DNA of 48,447 nucleotides from Thermoanaerobaculia bacterium (GCA_027061805.1 JAMOWA010000029.1:1-48447); one strand, 5' to 3'; positions 33,545 through 42,792 are shown, counted from the stretch's first letter. Notes: generated by a model not told the origin, from the letters alone. Numbers and translations are program-made.

Positions 33545-36500
33545 TCACTGACCGGTGTCGCACATGGGGAGATCCCAGTTGACGGTCATGAAGACCGACA
33601 TCTGTGCCCGGCTCGTGTTGTCGTTGGGGCAGAAGTTCCCGCCCCCGCAGCCCGCGGTGATGCCGCGGTTGAAGAGCTCCTCCACCCAGTTCGCAGACCA
33701 GTGGTCAGGGCAGGGGACGTCGGCAAAGATGCCGGTGCACGCCGGTGGCGTGTAGTCGGTGCCTTCCTTGGCAGCCAGGAGGAACACGGACATCTGCGCA
33801 CGGGTCACTGGGTTGTCCGGACAGAACATGAGCGGATCGGTGCTGCAACCAGCCGTGATCCCCTCGTTGTAGAGCGCCTCGATGTAGTCGGCGTTGGGTG
33901 TTGTCTCGCAGATCACATCGGTGAAGATGCCCTCGCACGGAGGCGGTGAATATTCCGCACCGTAGCGAGCCCTGAGCAGCCACCGTGCCATGACGCCGCG
34001 GGTCATCACGTCGTCGGGACAGAAGGTGCCATACCCGCAGCCGTAGGTGATCCTGGCGCCCGCCAGCGAGTGGACGAATGCCTGGGCCCAGTAGTCGGAC
34101 TGCACGTCGTTGAATGCCTTGGTGAAGCACACGGTGACAGGGTTCACGTCGTACGGTGTGTCGTGGTTGACGGTGATCCGGGCCTGGAACAGGCCGAAGT
34201 GGTCGGCACCATCCGCGATGAAGTGGGCGTCGATGGGCAGGTTGCCCTCGTTGGCCGGAACGGGGCCGTCCTCCGGCGTGAGGACCAGCCACGGCAGGCC
34301 GCCGCCGCCGGCGAAGGACTGCACGCCCAGGGCGCACACCTCGGCACCGCTGGGGAAGGCCCCCACCAGGGTGCTGGCACCCGTGGCGGTGTCGATGACA
34401 CGGAGCTCACCCGAGGAGGTGTAGGCCGCCCAGTAGAGCACCCCGGTCACCTCATCGAAGTCCATGCCTTGCGCGTAGTTGGCGTTCGTGCCAAGAGAAC
34501 CGACGGTGGTTCCGGCACCGGTGGCGGGGTCGATCTGTACCAGGGTGTCATTCACGATGTCCACGCCGTACATCTCACCTGCCGCGTTGATGGAAATGTC
34601 GATGATGCACGGGCCGTTGGTGATGGGCCCCACCGGCGTCGCCGCGCCCGTGGCCATGTCGATGGTGTAGAGCGTGGAGGCGCTGCACGTGGTGCCGGCG
34701 GCGTACATGGTGCCGTCCACGGAGGCCGTGAGACCGGACCAGGACTCGCCACCACCGAGGGTGGCGGTGCCGATGGCGGTGAAGGCGCCGGACGCCGTGT
34801 CCAGGTACCCGAAGGCCTTGGTGTCGAAGTCGAGCACGTAGAGCTTCGAGAAGTCGCCCATGTAGAAGTCACCGGACGGGTAGAAGGCCCCGCCCAGCGT
34901 GCCGACACTGGTCCAGGTCCCCGGGTCACCTGCGAGGTCGTCCCAGTGGACCAGATCGTTGCCGGGATAGGCGTTCACCGCGTAGGCGGGAACGGGTGCC
35001 AGCGGCAGGTTGGCGCCCCGCCCTGCGGCGATCGGACCCGCCGCGTGGGGCGCACGGCCCATGGAGGTGGGCTCGGTGTTGCCGGGGAGGTTCTCCAGGT
35101 CGAAGTCCGGGGCCTGGTGATCCCAGCTCGTCATGACGGGTACCGGAATCACCTGGACGGTGGCGTCGACGCCACCGTGGTTGATGACGTCGAGGGGCTG
35201 ATGCTCCTCCTCGCCCATGTGGAGGTAGGACTCCAGATGGGTGGGCATGACCTCGAGCCAGCCTGCCTCCAGGGCAAAGTCGAGCCGGTTCACCGTGTCG
35301 GGGGCCGGGTTCATCTGCGTCTGAGCTTCGGCGTAGCCCGGGGCGTCCACGGTGAAGGTCCGTGTGGACGGGCCCTCGCCCGTGGGCAGGTTGGTGAAGA
35401 GCCAGTAGAAGCCCTCACCAAGGTTCGGATCGTCCGGTGTGCTCGCGCTGATCCCCATGTTGCCCTGATCGTCAAGGACGGTGGCGCCGATGAGGCCGTC
35501 ACCGGTGTTGGCGTCGGTGACGAAGCCCTCCATCAGGGCTCCCGAGACGGGGAGGCACTCCATGTAAGGATCGGGGGCCGGCGGCACGAAGGCGCTGCCG
35601 GGATCCTGCTCGTACACCCGGAACTCGTCCACCAGCCAGTACCAGTCCCAACCGGCGGCCTGGTAGGTCCAGCGGAACGTGACATCGCCCTGGCCCGCCA
35701 GTGCGGTGGACAGGTCGGTCAGGAAGGTCTCGGGACCGACGTCGTCGGTGTGAGAGAAGACGGAGCTCCAGGTGGTGCCGCCGTCCGTGGAGTACTCGAA
35801 CGTCGCCACGTCACTGGTGCCCAGGGCGTTGAAGTAGTGCTTGAACTCCACCCAGACCTCGGTGAGGGCACTGAAGTCGTAGCTGGGGGAGATCATGCTG
35901 GTGTCCATGGTGGTGCCGCCACCGCACTCGTCGGAATCGGCGTCGGCGGCCTCACCGGCGCCACCGGTGATGTTGCCGCGGCCCGTCGTGGCCGTGCTCT
36001 CCCACACGCAGTCACCGCCGTTGTCGACGATGGTCCAGTCCGAGGGCGGCCAGGTCTCGAAGTCCTCGCTCGCGGCGGTCGGGACGGGGGCCGGCAGCGC
36101 GAAGGTCTCCACGTCGTCGATCTGCCAGAACCACGAGGAACCGGCGTTGCAGGTGTAGCGCCAGCGGATCTGGATGGTCATCCCGGCGTAGGCCGAGAGG
36201 TCCAGCTCGTGGGTGATCCCTCCGAAGGGCTCGTCCGAGGAGGTGGTCCAGAGCTCAGTCCATGTGACACCGCCGTCGGTGCTGATCTCCACGTAGGCAT
36301 CGCCGTTGCCCGCGTAGTCCTGGAAGTTGGAGTCGAAGCGCAGCCCGAGAGCCGGGTCGTCCGGCATCTCGATCATGGGCGACACGAGGACGGAGTTCCA
36401 GGCGCCAGAGCCCCGGGCGTTTGCGATGGCACTGAAACCGTCACCACCCGGCGTGCGGTTGCTGTCACCGGCCTTGTCATTGCGCTGCCAGACGCGGTCA

Positions 36501-38791
36501 CCACCGTCGAGGTCAACGGTGGTCCAGCCGGAGGGCGGGAAGGTTGTCTCGAAGCCCTCGTGCGGGATGCCGTCGAAGTACTTGCAGATGATCCACGGCA
36601 CGGTTCCACCGGCGTTCAGCGCGAAGCTGACGATGGCACCGGCCGAGTCCAGGATCACGTCCTTCTGTGCGGGATCGTACCCCTGGATCACGGAGGTGGC
36701 GGTGATCGTGTACTCGTTGCCCTGGGGCAGCTCCACCTCGTAGTAGCCGTTGAACGGATTGGTGTAGACCGTCGCCACGTTGGTACCCATGTAACTGACG
36801 TCGATCCGTGCGTAGAGGGGCCAGCCATGGACGGCCCCCGTCACGTAGCCATCGATGAAGGCGCTGTCCACGGGCTCCAGGGCAGCGTCCTGCACCGTGG
36901 TCTCACCTTCGACGATCTGGATTCCCGTGACGCTCGCCGGGGCGAAGCCGAAGGCAGAGAAGGTCACATCATAGGTATCCTCCGGCAGGTTGATGCCGTA
37001 GGACCCATCCGCCTGGGTGTACGTGGTGTACGCCCCGGCCTGGACCAGTGCACCCTCGATGGGGTCACCGGTATCGAGGTCGGTGACGGTGCCCTCGAGT
37101 GTGCCGAAGCCAGACGGGGTGCATCCTGGCATGGAGAAGGCGCCCACGTAGGTGTCCCAGACAAAGTTGCCGCCAGTGGCCACGTACTCCGCGGTGCCCC
37201 AGAAGGTGCAGCCGTCGGGATCCGTGTGCATGGCCGCGTAGTCGCCCCACCGGTTGCCGCCGGACTGGGAGCCACCGCCCGAGACGAGGACCACCTCGCT
37301 CTGCATGGTGCCCGCCGGGTCGGTGGCCAGGCGCGCCGTGTACCCCACGGAAGGATAGGTGGTGGAGCTGGAGATGGTGTAGATGAGGCCGATGTCGCCA
37401 TTCTGATCCACGGCGGCGCTGCCCATCCAGCGGTGGTCGCTGTCCGGGGCGAAGGTGCCGCCGTCATGGATGTACCAGCCAGAGCCCTCGTTGCGAAGCT
37501 CGTACCACCGGACGCCGGCATGGTCGGAGCCGTCGACGTCCACCGAGTGGGTGATGACCATCACCTCGTAGCCCAGCGTGTCCGTGAGGTTCCGGTAGTT
37601 GGCCGGGAACATGAACCTGTCAGCGAGCGAATCGACGGACTGGCCGTTGGGCTGCGGGATGCAGTTCCTGCTGAAGCCGCAGAGGTCCGAGTCGAAGGAC
37701 AGGCCCGCGGCAGTCAGGTCGATGTACCCGGGATCGGTAGCGCTCGTGGGACAGGTGAAGGCGGAATTCGCCGGGGTGGTCCAGTCCACGTGGAACTCGC
37801 AGATCTGGATGATGTCCACGGGATTGCCCCACGCGTCATCGTAGAAGGCCAGGTTGTAGTTCGGGGAACCGGCCGGCGGGGCGGGCCCGCCATCCCAGTT
37901 GGTGGGCTGGGGGAAGGCCGGCTGCACGGACTCGATGGAGAAGTACACGGCGGCCGGGTTGGCATCGCCAGCAAGCATGGCCGTGCGGTCGAAGACCGTG
38001 GTGGCCGAGTCGGCGTTCCCGAACTCGTTGACCGTCATGTAGTAGCCATCGGGCCAGACACCGAACTTGGGATAGTCAGGGAAGGCGGACCCGTACTGGT
38101 ACTGCCAGGCGTACCACGCTCCCGTGGGATCGGCCGTCTGGGAGACAGCCAGGCACATGGCATAGGGGCTCGTGGCCATGAACTGAGCCATGAACCAGCG
38201 CCCGGCGCCGTGGTCGTAGAGCGTGATGGGATCACCGTCGTTGTTGGAGGCGCAGCTCGTGCCGGGCAGGGCGTCGGCCCAGATCTGGTTCCCGGCGTAG
38301 GGGCCGGCTGCCACGGACCCATCGCTCTTGTTGAAGATGGCCCACACCAGGTTGATCCACTGGATGTAGTAGTTCATGCCCACCGCACCCTGGGTGTCCG
38401 GCGGCATGACCCGGAAACCGACCACGGACTGGTTGGTATCGCTGTTGAGGCCGTCGAAAGCAGCCAGGGGCGACGGGGCCAGGGAGCCGTTCACCTCGGT
38501 CAGGCGGGACTCGCCCCCGGGCTCGGTCGCGGGCTTCTCACCGTCGAGATTGAGCACCGGAAGCTCGGTGGTCTCGCGGTTGGGAACCTCCCGGTCCTGT
38601 GCTCCGACGAGAGGCTCAACGGGCTTCATGTCGCGGAGCGGCTGGCTCACGCCGAAGGCCGTCGGCCGCAGGATCTTCGTGGGGTGCAGCGTTCCCCCTC
38701 CGATCGGTGTCTCGCCGGCCTGCGCCGGAACGAGCCCCGCGATCATCAGGATGGCCACCACCACGGTGACGTGTCGAACTAGTCCTCGCAT
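33545..38791 (-). CDS. Large secreted SLH-domain protein 3
   Basis: The largest gene here, 1748 residues. The N-terminus (MRGLVRHVTVVVAILMIAGL) is a signal peptide. A propeller-like domain at about 117-555 is shared with SLH protein 2 (MPPDTQGAVGMNYYIQWIN, FPDYPKFGVWPDGYYMT, SDHAGVRWYEL). Carboxypeptidase-regulatory-like domains follow (560-715), then two tandem jelly-roll domains (about 740-893 and 910-1064, the second with WPPSDWTIVDNGGDCVWES). Another regulatory-like domain, a beta-propeller (1277-1500; WSGLTASVDGTMYA) and three Cys-containing SLH repeats (1560-1748) complete it. Its propeller differs in sequence from that of the other two. GGAGGAGAAC precedes the ATG. Expected to be surface-anchored; ligand unknown. 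Confidence 0.9.
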   Translation of the reverse strand: MRGLVRHVTVVVAILMIAGLVPAQAGETPIGGGTLHPTKILRPTAFGVSQPLRDMKPVEPLVGAQDREVPNRETTELPVLNLDGEKPATEPGGESRLTEVNGSLAPSPLAAFDGLNSDTNQSVVGFRVMPPDTQGAVGMNYYIQWINLVWAIFNKSDGSVAAGPYAGNQIWADALPGTSCASNNDGDPITLYDHGAGRWFMAQFMATSPYAMCLAVSQTADPTGAWYAWQYQYGSAFPDYPKFGVWPDGYYMTVNEFGNADSATTVFDRTAMLAGDANPAAVYFSIESVQPAFPQPTNWDGGPAPPAGSPNYNLAFYDDAWGNPVDIIQICEFHVDWTTPANSAFTCPTSATDPGYIDLTAAGLSFDSDLCGFSRNCIPQPNGQSVDSLADRFMFPANYRNLTDTLGYEVMVITHSVDVDGSDHAGVRWYELRNEGSGWYIHDGGTFAPDSDHRWMGSAAVDQNGDIGLIYTISSSTTYPSVGYTARLATDPAGTMQSEVVLVSGGGSQSGGNRWGDYAAMHTDPDGCTFWGTAEYVATGGNFVWDTYVGAFSMPGCTPSGFGTLEGTVTDLDTGDPIEGALVQAGAYTTYTQADGSYGINLPEDTYDVTFSAFGFAPASVTGIQIVEGETTVQDAALEPVDSAFIDGYVTGAVHGWPLYARIDVSYMGTNVATVYTNPFNGYYEVELPQGNEYTITATSVIQGYDPAQKDVILDSAGAIVSFALNAGGTVPWIICKYFDGIPHEGFETTFPPSGWTTVDLDGGDRVWQRNDKAGDSNRTPGGDGFSAIANARGSGAWNSVLVSPMIEMPDDPALGLRFDSNFQDYAGNGDAYVEISTDGGVTWTELWTTSSDEPFGGITHELDLSAYAGMTIQIRWRYTCNAGSSWFWQIDDVETFALPAPVPTAASEDFETWPPSDWTIVDNGGDCVWESTATTGRGNITGGAGEAADADSDECGGGTTMDTSMISPSYDFSALTEVWVEFKHYFNALGTSDVATFEYSTDGGTTWSSVFSHTDDVGPETFLTDLSTALAGQGDVTFRWTYQAAGWDWYWLVDEFRVYEQDPGSAFVPPAPDPYMECLPVSGALMEGFVTDANTGDGLIGATVLDDQGNMGISASTPDDPNLGEGFYWLFTNLPTGEGPSTRTFTVDAPGYAEAQTQMNPAPDTVNRLDFALEAGWLEVMPTHLESYLHMGEEEHQPLDVINHGGVDATVQVIPVPVMTSWDHQAPDFDLENLPGNTEPTSMGRAPHAAGPIAAGRGANLPLAPVPAYAVNAYPGNDLVHWDDLAGDPGTWTSVGTLGGAFYPSGDFYMGDFSKLYVLDFDTKAFGYLDTASGAFTAIGTATLGGGESWSGLTASVDGTMYAAGTTCSASTLYTIDMATGAATPVGPITNGPCIIDISINAAGEMYGVDIVNDTLVQIDPATGAGTTVGSLGTNANYAQGMDFDEVTGVLYWAAYTSSGELRVIDTATGASTLVGAFPSGAEVCALGVQSFAGGGGLPWLVLTPEDGPVPANEGNLPIDAHFIADGADHFGLFQARITVNHDTPYDVNPVTVCFTKAFNDVQSDYWAQAFVHSLAGARITYGCGYGTFCPDDVMTRGVMARWLLRARYGAEYSPPPCEGIFTDVICETTPNADYIEALYNEGITAGCSTDPLMFCPDNPVTRAQMSVFLLAAKEGTDYTPPACTGIFADVPCPDHWSANWVEELFNRGITAGCGGGNFCPNDNTSRAQMSVFMTVNWDLPMCDTGQ

Positions 38792-38835
38792 GTTCTCCTC
38801 CTCAGATCAATCGTTACAAGAAACACCGAAACCTC

Positions 38836-38912
38836 GGAACGGACCGGTCCCGCCGTCGTGACGTGAGAGGCCCGTTCCCCGTGGACCACCCCGGATCACG
38901 GCGGGGGTGGTC
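38836..38912 (-). other. Structured 5' leader of SLH gene 3
   Basis: Two inverted repeats lie 45-120 bases upstream of the ATG: GGAACGG (38836-38842) with CCGTTCC (38872-38878), enclosing the palindrome GGACCGGTCC, and GACCACCCC (38884-38892) with GGGGTGGTC (38904-38912). They could form RNA hairpins or protein-binding sites. No known riboswitch was recognised, and no TGnTAnnnT box was found nearby. Confidence 0.35.
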
Positions 38913-39392
38913 TGCCGAAACGCGTCATCATTCTCGGGCCTTCCTTTCGCGGTCGCCGGATCGTTGATCGTGTGCGATACCTCGAATCTCCTGGGCCTCC
39001 CATCTCTGGGAACCGGACCTCGACGGCCATTCCGTGTCGGTCCTCATCCTTGATGAATGGTGCTGCCTATTGCAGCCGATTCCAATGTCCCTGTCAAGCC
39101 CCCCGGTCTGGCGAGCCGGTACCTGCGGAGTACTGCCGGCCGCCTCGCGGAACATCCCGGATGGAGTCTGCATGTCGGATGCAGTACATCGATGGAACGA
39201 TGATCTGTGTTTCCGGCTATCTCCTCTGGATACATGGGTTGTCCGAGGATCAGATGTGCGTTCTCTGTGGAGGTGGATTGCATTGACCGGGGTCTCCGGG
39301 AAGGACGATCGCCCGACCCCGGTGTTGCCTGTCCGGGGGCCGGACTCCCGGACCACTGTACCCCCGTCCGATCCGCTCCGTTCCACAGGCGG
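38913..39392. other. Intergenic region without a recognisable gene
   Basis: About 480 bases of lower GC than the flanking genes. Open frames on both strands give low-complexity, non-family peptides without ribosome sites. It probably contains the promoter of SLH gene 3, but I could not place it. Confidence 0.5.
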
Positions 39393-40382
39393 TCAGGGCG
39401 TGTCGGGAGCTGGCACATGAAGGCCGGCGAGGATCCGGCGGACCCTGGCGAAGGTCTCGGCCTCCTTCTTCGCGGCGGCGTCGGGCCGGACCGCATAGGT
39501 CCGGGCCATGACGCTGACCTTCTGGTCCAGGACCTTCACGGTCAGCTGGGTGTACCCGGAGGTGTTGATCCTCGGGGGGAGTGAGGCTGTTCCGGCCTCG
39601 AGAAGCCGGGCTGCGAGCTTCCTGACATCCTCCGGCGCCATGCGCACCTTTCGCTTGTGGACGACGCCACGGCCCAGGACCTGGGTGGCGTCCTCGAGCT
39701 CGGCGTGCTGGAGGTTGAGGATCCAGCCCTGCCCCTCCTGGCTCGGGAGCGACCGGAGCTGGGGGGCGTTGACGAAGACGGTGAGCGTCTCGGGTGCCAG
39801 GGTGCCCTCGGCGACCATCTTGAGGCCGGTGGCCAGGTCCGGGGCCCCCACGCCCCCGGCTGCGGGCTTCCTGCAGAGCTCGACGAGCCTGGAGAGCAGC
39901 GTCACGAAGGGCCGGGCCTCGGGGACCTCGGCCTCCTGGATCACCGTCCGGGACAGATCCCCCACGGTGACGGTGAGTGTCCTCAGGAGGTACCTGGGGG
40001 CCTCCCCCCGGGGCGGGTGACGGTCCAGGGGCTTCTCGTGTCCGTCGCCCTCGTCCTCCTCCTCACCGCCGATGAGCTCGGGCATGTCCGCGAAGCCCCC
40101 CTTCACGAGCAGCTCCAGGATCTCGCCGAGCTCCTCGTCCTTCAGGGTGAACTGCCGCTCCCCGTTCCAGATGCCCACGCCACGCCCGTAGACCGTGAGC
40201 GAGTGGATGTCCCTCGCCAGGCGGCCGCTGGCCTCCACGCGGATCGTGTTCCACTCGGTGGGGTTCGACACCGCCCGCTCGAGCCGGGTCCCGAATCCCG
40301 GAGCCTCGTCCTTGGCAGCGGGGCAGGGGACGGAGACGGCGATGGCCATCACTGCGGTGAGAACGGTCCTGACGGTATCCAT
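39393..40382 (-). CDS. Exported protein of unknown function
   Basis: A 329-residue protein starting MDTVRTVLTAVMAIAVSVPC, a signal peptide; the cysteine near position 20 is not in a lipobox-like context. The mature protein contains TEWNTIRVEASGRLARD, SLTVYGRGVGIWNGERQFTL and a very acidic segment (GGEEEDEGDGHE near 105), then two similar halves built around residue-level comparison of evenly spaced charged helices. The start at 40382 has GGAGG 10 bases upstream, and a TGCTACACT promoter lies inside the end of wecB, so it can be transcribed alone or with wecB (28-base gap). I do not recognise a family. Confidence 0.75.
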   Translation of the reverse strand: MDTVRTVLTAVMAIAVSVPCPAAKDEAPGFGTRLERAVSNPTEWNTIRVEASGRLARDIHSLTVYGRGVGIWNGERQFTLKDEELGEILELLVKGGFADMPELIGGEEEDEGDGHEKPLDRHPPRGEAPRYLLRTLTVTVGDLSRTVIQEAEVPEARPFVTLLSRLVELCRKPAAGGVGAPDLATGLKMVAEGTLAPETLTVFVNAPQLRSLPSQEGQGWILNLQHAELEDATQVLGRGVVHKRKVRMAPEDVRKLAARLLEAGTASLPPRINTSGYTQLTVKVLDQKVSVMARTYAVRPDAAAKKEAETFARVRRILAGLHVPAPDTP

Positions 40383-40410
40383 GCTGGGGTCCTCCGTGGT
40401 TGCAGCGGTC

Positions 40411-41541
40411 TCAGCGTGTTGCCTGGGACAGTGTAGCAGCCGCGAGCGCCGCGGCGATGCGCCCGGCGGTCCGGCCGTCACCGAACGGGTTCGGTCCGGA
40501 TTTCATGGCGGCCAGCGCCGCGTCGTCGTCGAGCAGACGCCGGGCCTCGTGGAGGATCCTCGCCGGATCCGTTCCCACGATCCGTGCCCAGCCCGCCTCC
40601 ACCACCTCGGGACGCTCCGTGGTGTCCCGCAGGACCAGGACCGGCGTGCCCACGCTCGGGGCCTCCTCCTGGATGCCACCGGAATCGGAGAGGGCGAACC
40701 GGGCCCCGGCGAAGGTCTGCAGGAGGGTGGGGTAGTCCATGGGCTCGTGGAGCTCGACGCCCGGCACGCCGCCCAGGATCTCCCGGGCCGGCCCGGAGAT
40801 GGCCGGGTTGGGGTGGACGGGATACACGATCCGCAGCTCGCCGCCACGCTCCTCGGCCAGTGTCCGGATCGCCCGCAGGACCCGCCTCGCGGGCTCGCCG
40901 AAGCTCTCCCGCCTGTGGAAGGTGACCAGGATCGTCGGCCTCCCGTCCCCTCCGGTCCGGGTGTCGGGATCGCCGACGATGAGCCGGACCGCGTCCACCA
41001 CCGTGTTGCCCACCACCAGGATGCCCTCCCGGAACCCCTCGGCACGGAGGTTGGCGGCAGCCTGCTCCGTGGGAGCGAAGTGGAGGCTGGCGGCAACCGC
41101 CAGGGTGCGCCGGTTGAACTCCTCCGGGAATGGGGCGTCCATCCGGCCCGTCCGGAGGCCCGCCTCCACGTGCCCCACGGGGGTACCGGCGTAGAAGGAG
41201 GCCACGGCGGCCGCCAGGGCCGTGGTGGTGTCCCCCTGCACCAGGGTCCAGGCCGGGTCGAGGTCCCGGAGCACGGGCTCGAGCCGCCGGAGCACCTCGA
41301 AGGCCACCCTCGTGGGGGTCTGCCCCTCCGTCATCACGTCCAGGTCCACGTCGGGCTCGAGCCCGAAGGGGGCCAGCGCCTGGCGCAGCATCTCGCGGTG
41401 CTGGGAGGTGGCCACCAGGACGGGCTCGAAACCTTCCTGGTCCTCGAGGGCCTTCACCACGGGCGCCATCTTGATGGCCTCGGGGCGGGTGCCCACCACC
41501 ACGAGGACGGGCCGGGGGGAGGGGGGGGTGGTGTTGCTCAT
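40411..41541 (-). CDS. wecB: UDP-N-acetylglucosamine 2-epimerase (non-hydrolysing)
   Basis: A 376-residue cytoplasmic enzyme interconverting UDP-GlcNAc and UDP-ManNAc, a precursor for surface polysaccharides. Family motifs: VVVGTRPEAIKMAPVVKAL near 14, TSQHREML, VQGDTTTALAAAVASFY near 97 and GHVEAGLRTG near 120. NPAISGPAREILGG, then SDSGGIQEEAPSVGTPVLVL near 287 and RDTTERPE, also match. The start sits 6 bases after a TAGAAT box, so the message is probably leaderless. It is not in an operon with the glycan genes at 9.8-24 kb but likely serves them. Confidence 0.95.
   Translation of the reverse strand: MSNTTPPSPRPVLVVVGTRPEAIKMAPVVKALEDQEGFEPVLVATSQHREMLRQALAPFGLEPDVDLDVMTEGQTPTRVAFEVLRRLEPVLRDLDPAWTLVQGDTTTALAAAVASFYAGTPVGHVEAGLRTGRMDAPFPEEFNRRTLAVAASLHFAPTEQAAANLRAEGFREGILVVGNTVVDAVRLIVGDPDTRTGGDGRPTILVTFHRRESFGEPARRVLRAIRTLAEERGGELRIVYPVHPNPAISGPAREILGGVPGVELHEPMDYPTLLQTFAGARFALSDSGGIQEEAPSVGTPVLVLRDTTERPEVVEAGWARIVGTDPARILHEARRLLDDDAALAAMKSGPNPFGDGRTAGRIAAALAAATLSQATR
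40430..40438 (-). promoter_or_regulatory. Extended -10 promoter (TGC-TACACT) inside the wecB 3' end
   Basis: TGCTACACT on the minus strand, about 48 bases before the ATG at 40382, within the last codons of wecB. Identical to the sites at 27952 and 42761. Confidence 0.5.
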
Positions 41542-41547
41542 GGGGGG

Positions 41548-41553
41548 ATTCTA
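41548..41553 (-). promoter_or_regulatory. -10 box TAGAAT directly before wecB
   Basis: TAGAAT on the minus strand is followed by six C's and then the ATG, so transcription would begin at or next to the start codon. There is no Shine-Dalgarno sequence, which supports leaderless translation. Confidence 0.45.
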
Positions 41554-41585
41554 CGGGAACCCGTCCGGGATCGGGACGCGGAGGC

Positions 41586-42740
41586 TCATCTCCGGCGGGT
41601 CCGGACCCACCCCGTGGCGGCCCGCGGCAGGCGGAGGACGGCCCCGAGCCAGGAGAGTGCAAGGCCCACCGAGCTCCGGAGAAGGCGGCCCCACGGGAGG
41701 CCGGAGGTCTTTCGGAGAACCACCGCATCCACCGCCAGCGAGGCGGCCACCGTCGTGCCGTACAGGAGCCACCCCGGCTGGCGCTGGAGGACCCCGGCGG
41801 CCGTCAGGACGATCCCTGCGCCGAGGCGCAGGGGCGCGGTGAGGGAGAGGGGGCGGCTGGCGAGCTCCGCAGCGAAGGCGAGGCCCTCGAAGGGGCGGCG
41901 CAGGACGAGACGCAGAAGCGCCCCCGGGTGGCGGAACGGAAGCTCGAGCTGACCCAGCAGCCAGCGGGAGCGCTGGCGTGCGGCCTCGCCCACGGTGGAG
42001 GGCTTCACGTCCTCCACCACCTGTCCGGGCGCGGTGAGCACCACCCTCCCGCCACGGGCGGCGAGGAGCAGCGAGGCCTCGGTATCCTCGATGGCGGTCA
42101 CGAGCTCCGGTGCCAGCGCCGCCAGCGCACCGGGCCGGTAGGCGCTGCCGGTGCCCCGGAGCCGGACGGACCATCCCAGGGCCTGCCGCCCCAGGTCCTC
42201 CCAGCGCTGGGCGGCGCGCTCCGAGAGGATCACCGCGTCCCCCACGCCCGTGCCCCGCCCGGCGAGCCACGCCTGGGCGGCGTCGGCTCCGCCGGGCAGG
42301 AGCGGCATGTGGAAGAACCCCGGCCCGAGGCTGGAGCCCACGTCGAGGATCAGCACCGCATCGAATCCCTCCAGCAGCCCACCGTGACGGTCGACCAGCC
42401 ACCGGAGGGCCGCACCCTTGGTGGGCCCGGCCGGGTCCTTGCAGAGGGCCCGGACCCCCAACCGGCGGGCCGCAGCCTCCGCCTCGGGGTCGGGCCCGTC
42501 CAGGAGCAGCACGGTCTCCACGCCGGGGCGGGCGGCCTCGAGGATGCTGGTGAGGGTGGGGAGGACCCGCCCACCCTCGTCCCTGGAGGGGACCACCACG
42601 AGGACCCTCTCGTCCGCGGTTGGCTCCCCGGACCCCTCCGGCACTGGCTGCCGCAGGGCCATCCACGCCAGCACCGCCCGGAACGCCGCATCCAGCGTCC
42701 AGGGCAGGGTCACGACGAGCAGGACGATACGCCACCACAT
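41586..42740 (-). CDS. Membrane-bound family 2 glycosyltransferase
   Basis: A 384-residue protein with an N-terminal helix (MWWRIVLLVVTLPWTLDAAF), a GT2 domain and C-terminal helices. The GT2 domain shows VLVVVPSRDEGGRVLPTLTSIL near 46, LLLDGPDPEAEAAA, FDAVLILDVGSSLGPGF with the metal-binding acidic position near 125, ELVTAIEDTEASLLL near 198, and RQRSRWLLGQ near 240. The last is the Q/R-x-x-RW motif of processive or membrane-associated GT2 enzymes. Three or more hydrophobic segments follow. It probably polymerises or attaches sugars at the inner membrane. The ATG at 42740 was chosen because a TGCTACACT promoter lies 20 bases upstream. Confidence 0.85.
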   Translation of the reverse strand: MWWRIVLLVVTLPWTLDAAFRAVLAWMALRQPVPEGSGEPTADERVLVVVPSRDEGGRVLPTLTSILEAARPGVETVLLLDGPDPEAEAAARRLGVRALCKDPAGPTKGAALRWLVDRHGGLLEGFDAVLILDVGSSLGPGFFHMPLLPGGADAAQAWLAGRGTGVGDAVILSERAAQRWEDLGRQALGWSVRLRGTGSAYRPGALAALAPELVTAIEDTEASLLLAARGGRVVLTAPGQVVEDVKPSTVGEAARQRSRWLLGQLELPFRHPGALLRLVLRRPFEGLAFAAELASRPLSLTAPLRLGAGIVLTAAGVLQRQPGWLLYGTTVAASLAVDAVVLRKTSGLPWGRLLRSSVGLALSWLGAVLRLPRAATGWVRTRRR

Positions 42741-42760
42741 GGAGGTTCCCCGGCGGGGGC

Positions 42761-42769
42761 AGTGTAGCA
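42761..42769 (-). promoter_or_regulatory. Extended -10 promoter (TGC-TACACT) of the GT2 gene
   Basis: Minus-strand TGCTACACT, 20 bases before the ATG at 42740. Same string as before SLH gene 1 and the gene at 40382. Confidence 0.5.
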
Positions 42770-42792
42770 AGCGGGGACCGTGGGGGGGGAGC

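Noticed and set aside
34070-38782. A 1570-codon open frame on the plus strand opposite SLH gene 3
   Set aside because: It is antisense to a gene with a signal peptide, ribosome site and recognisable domains. Its peptide is His/Gly/Val-rich low complexity, as expected from GC-rich antisense frames.
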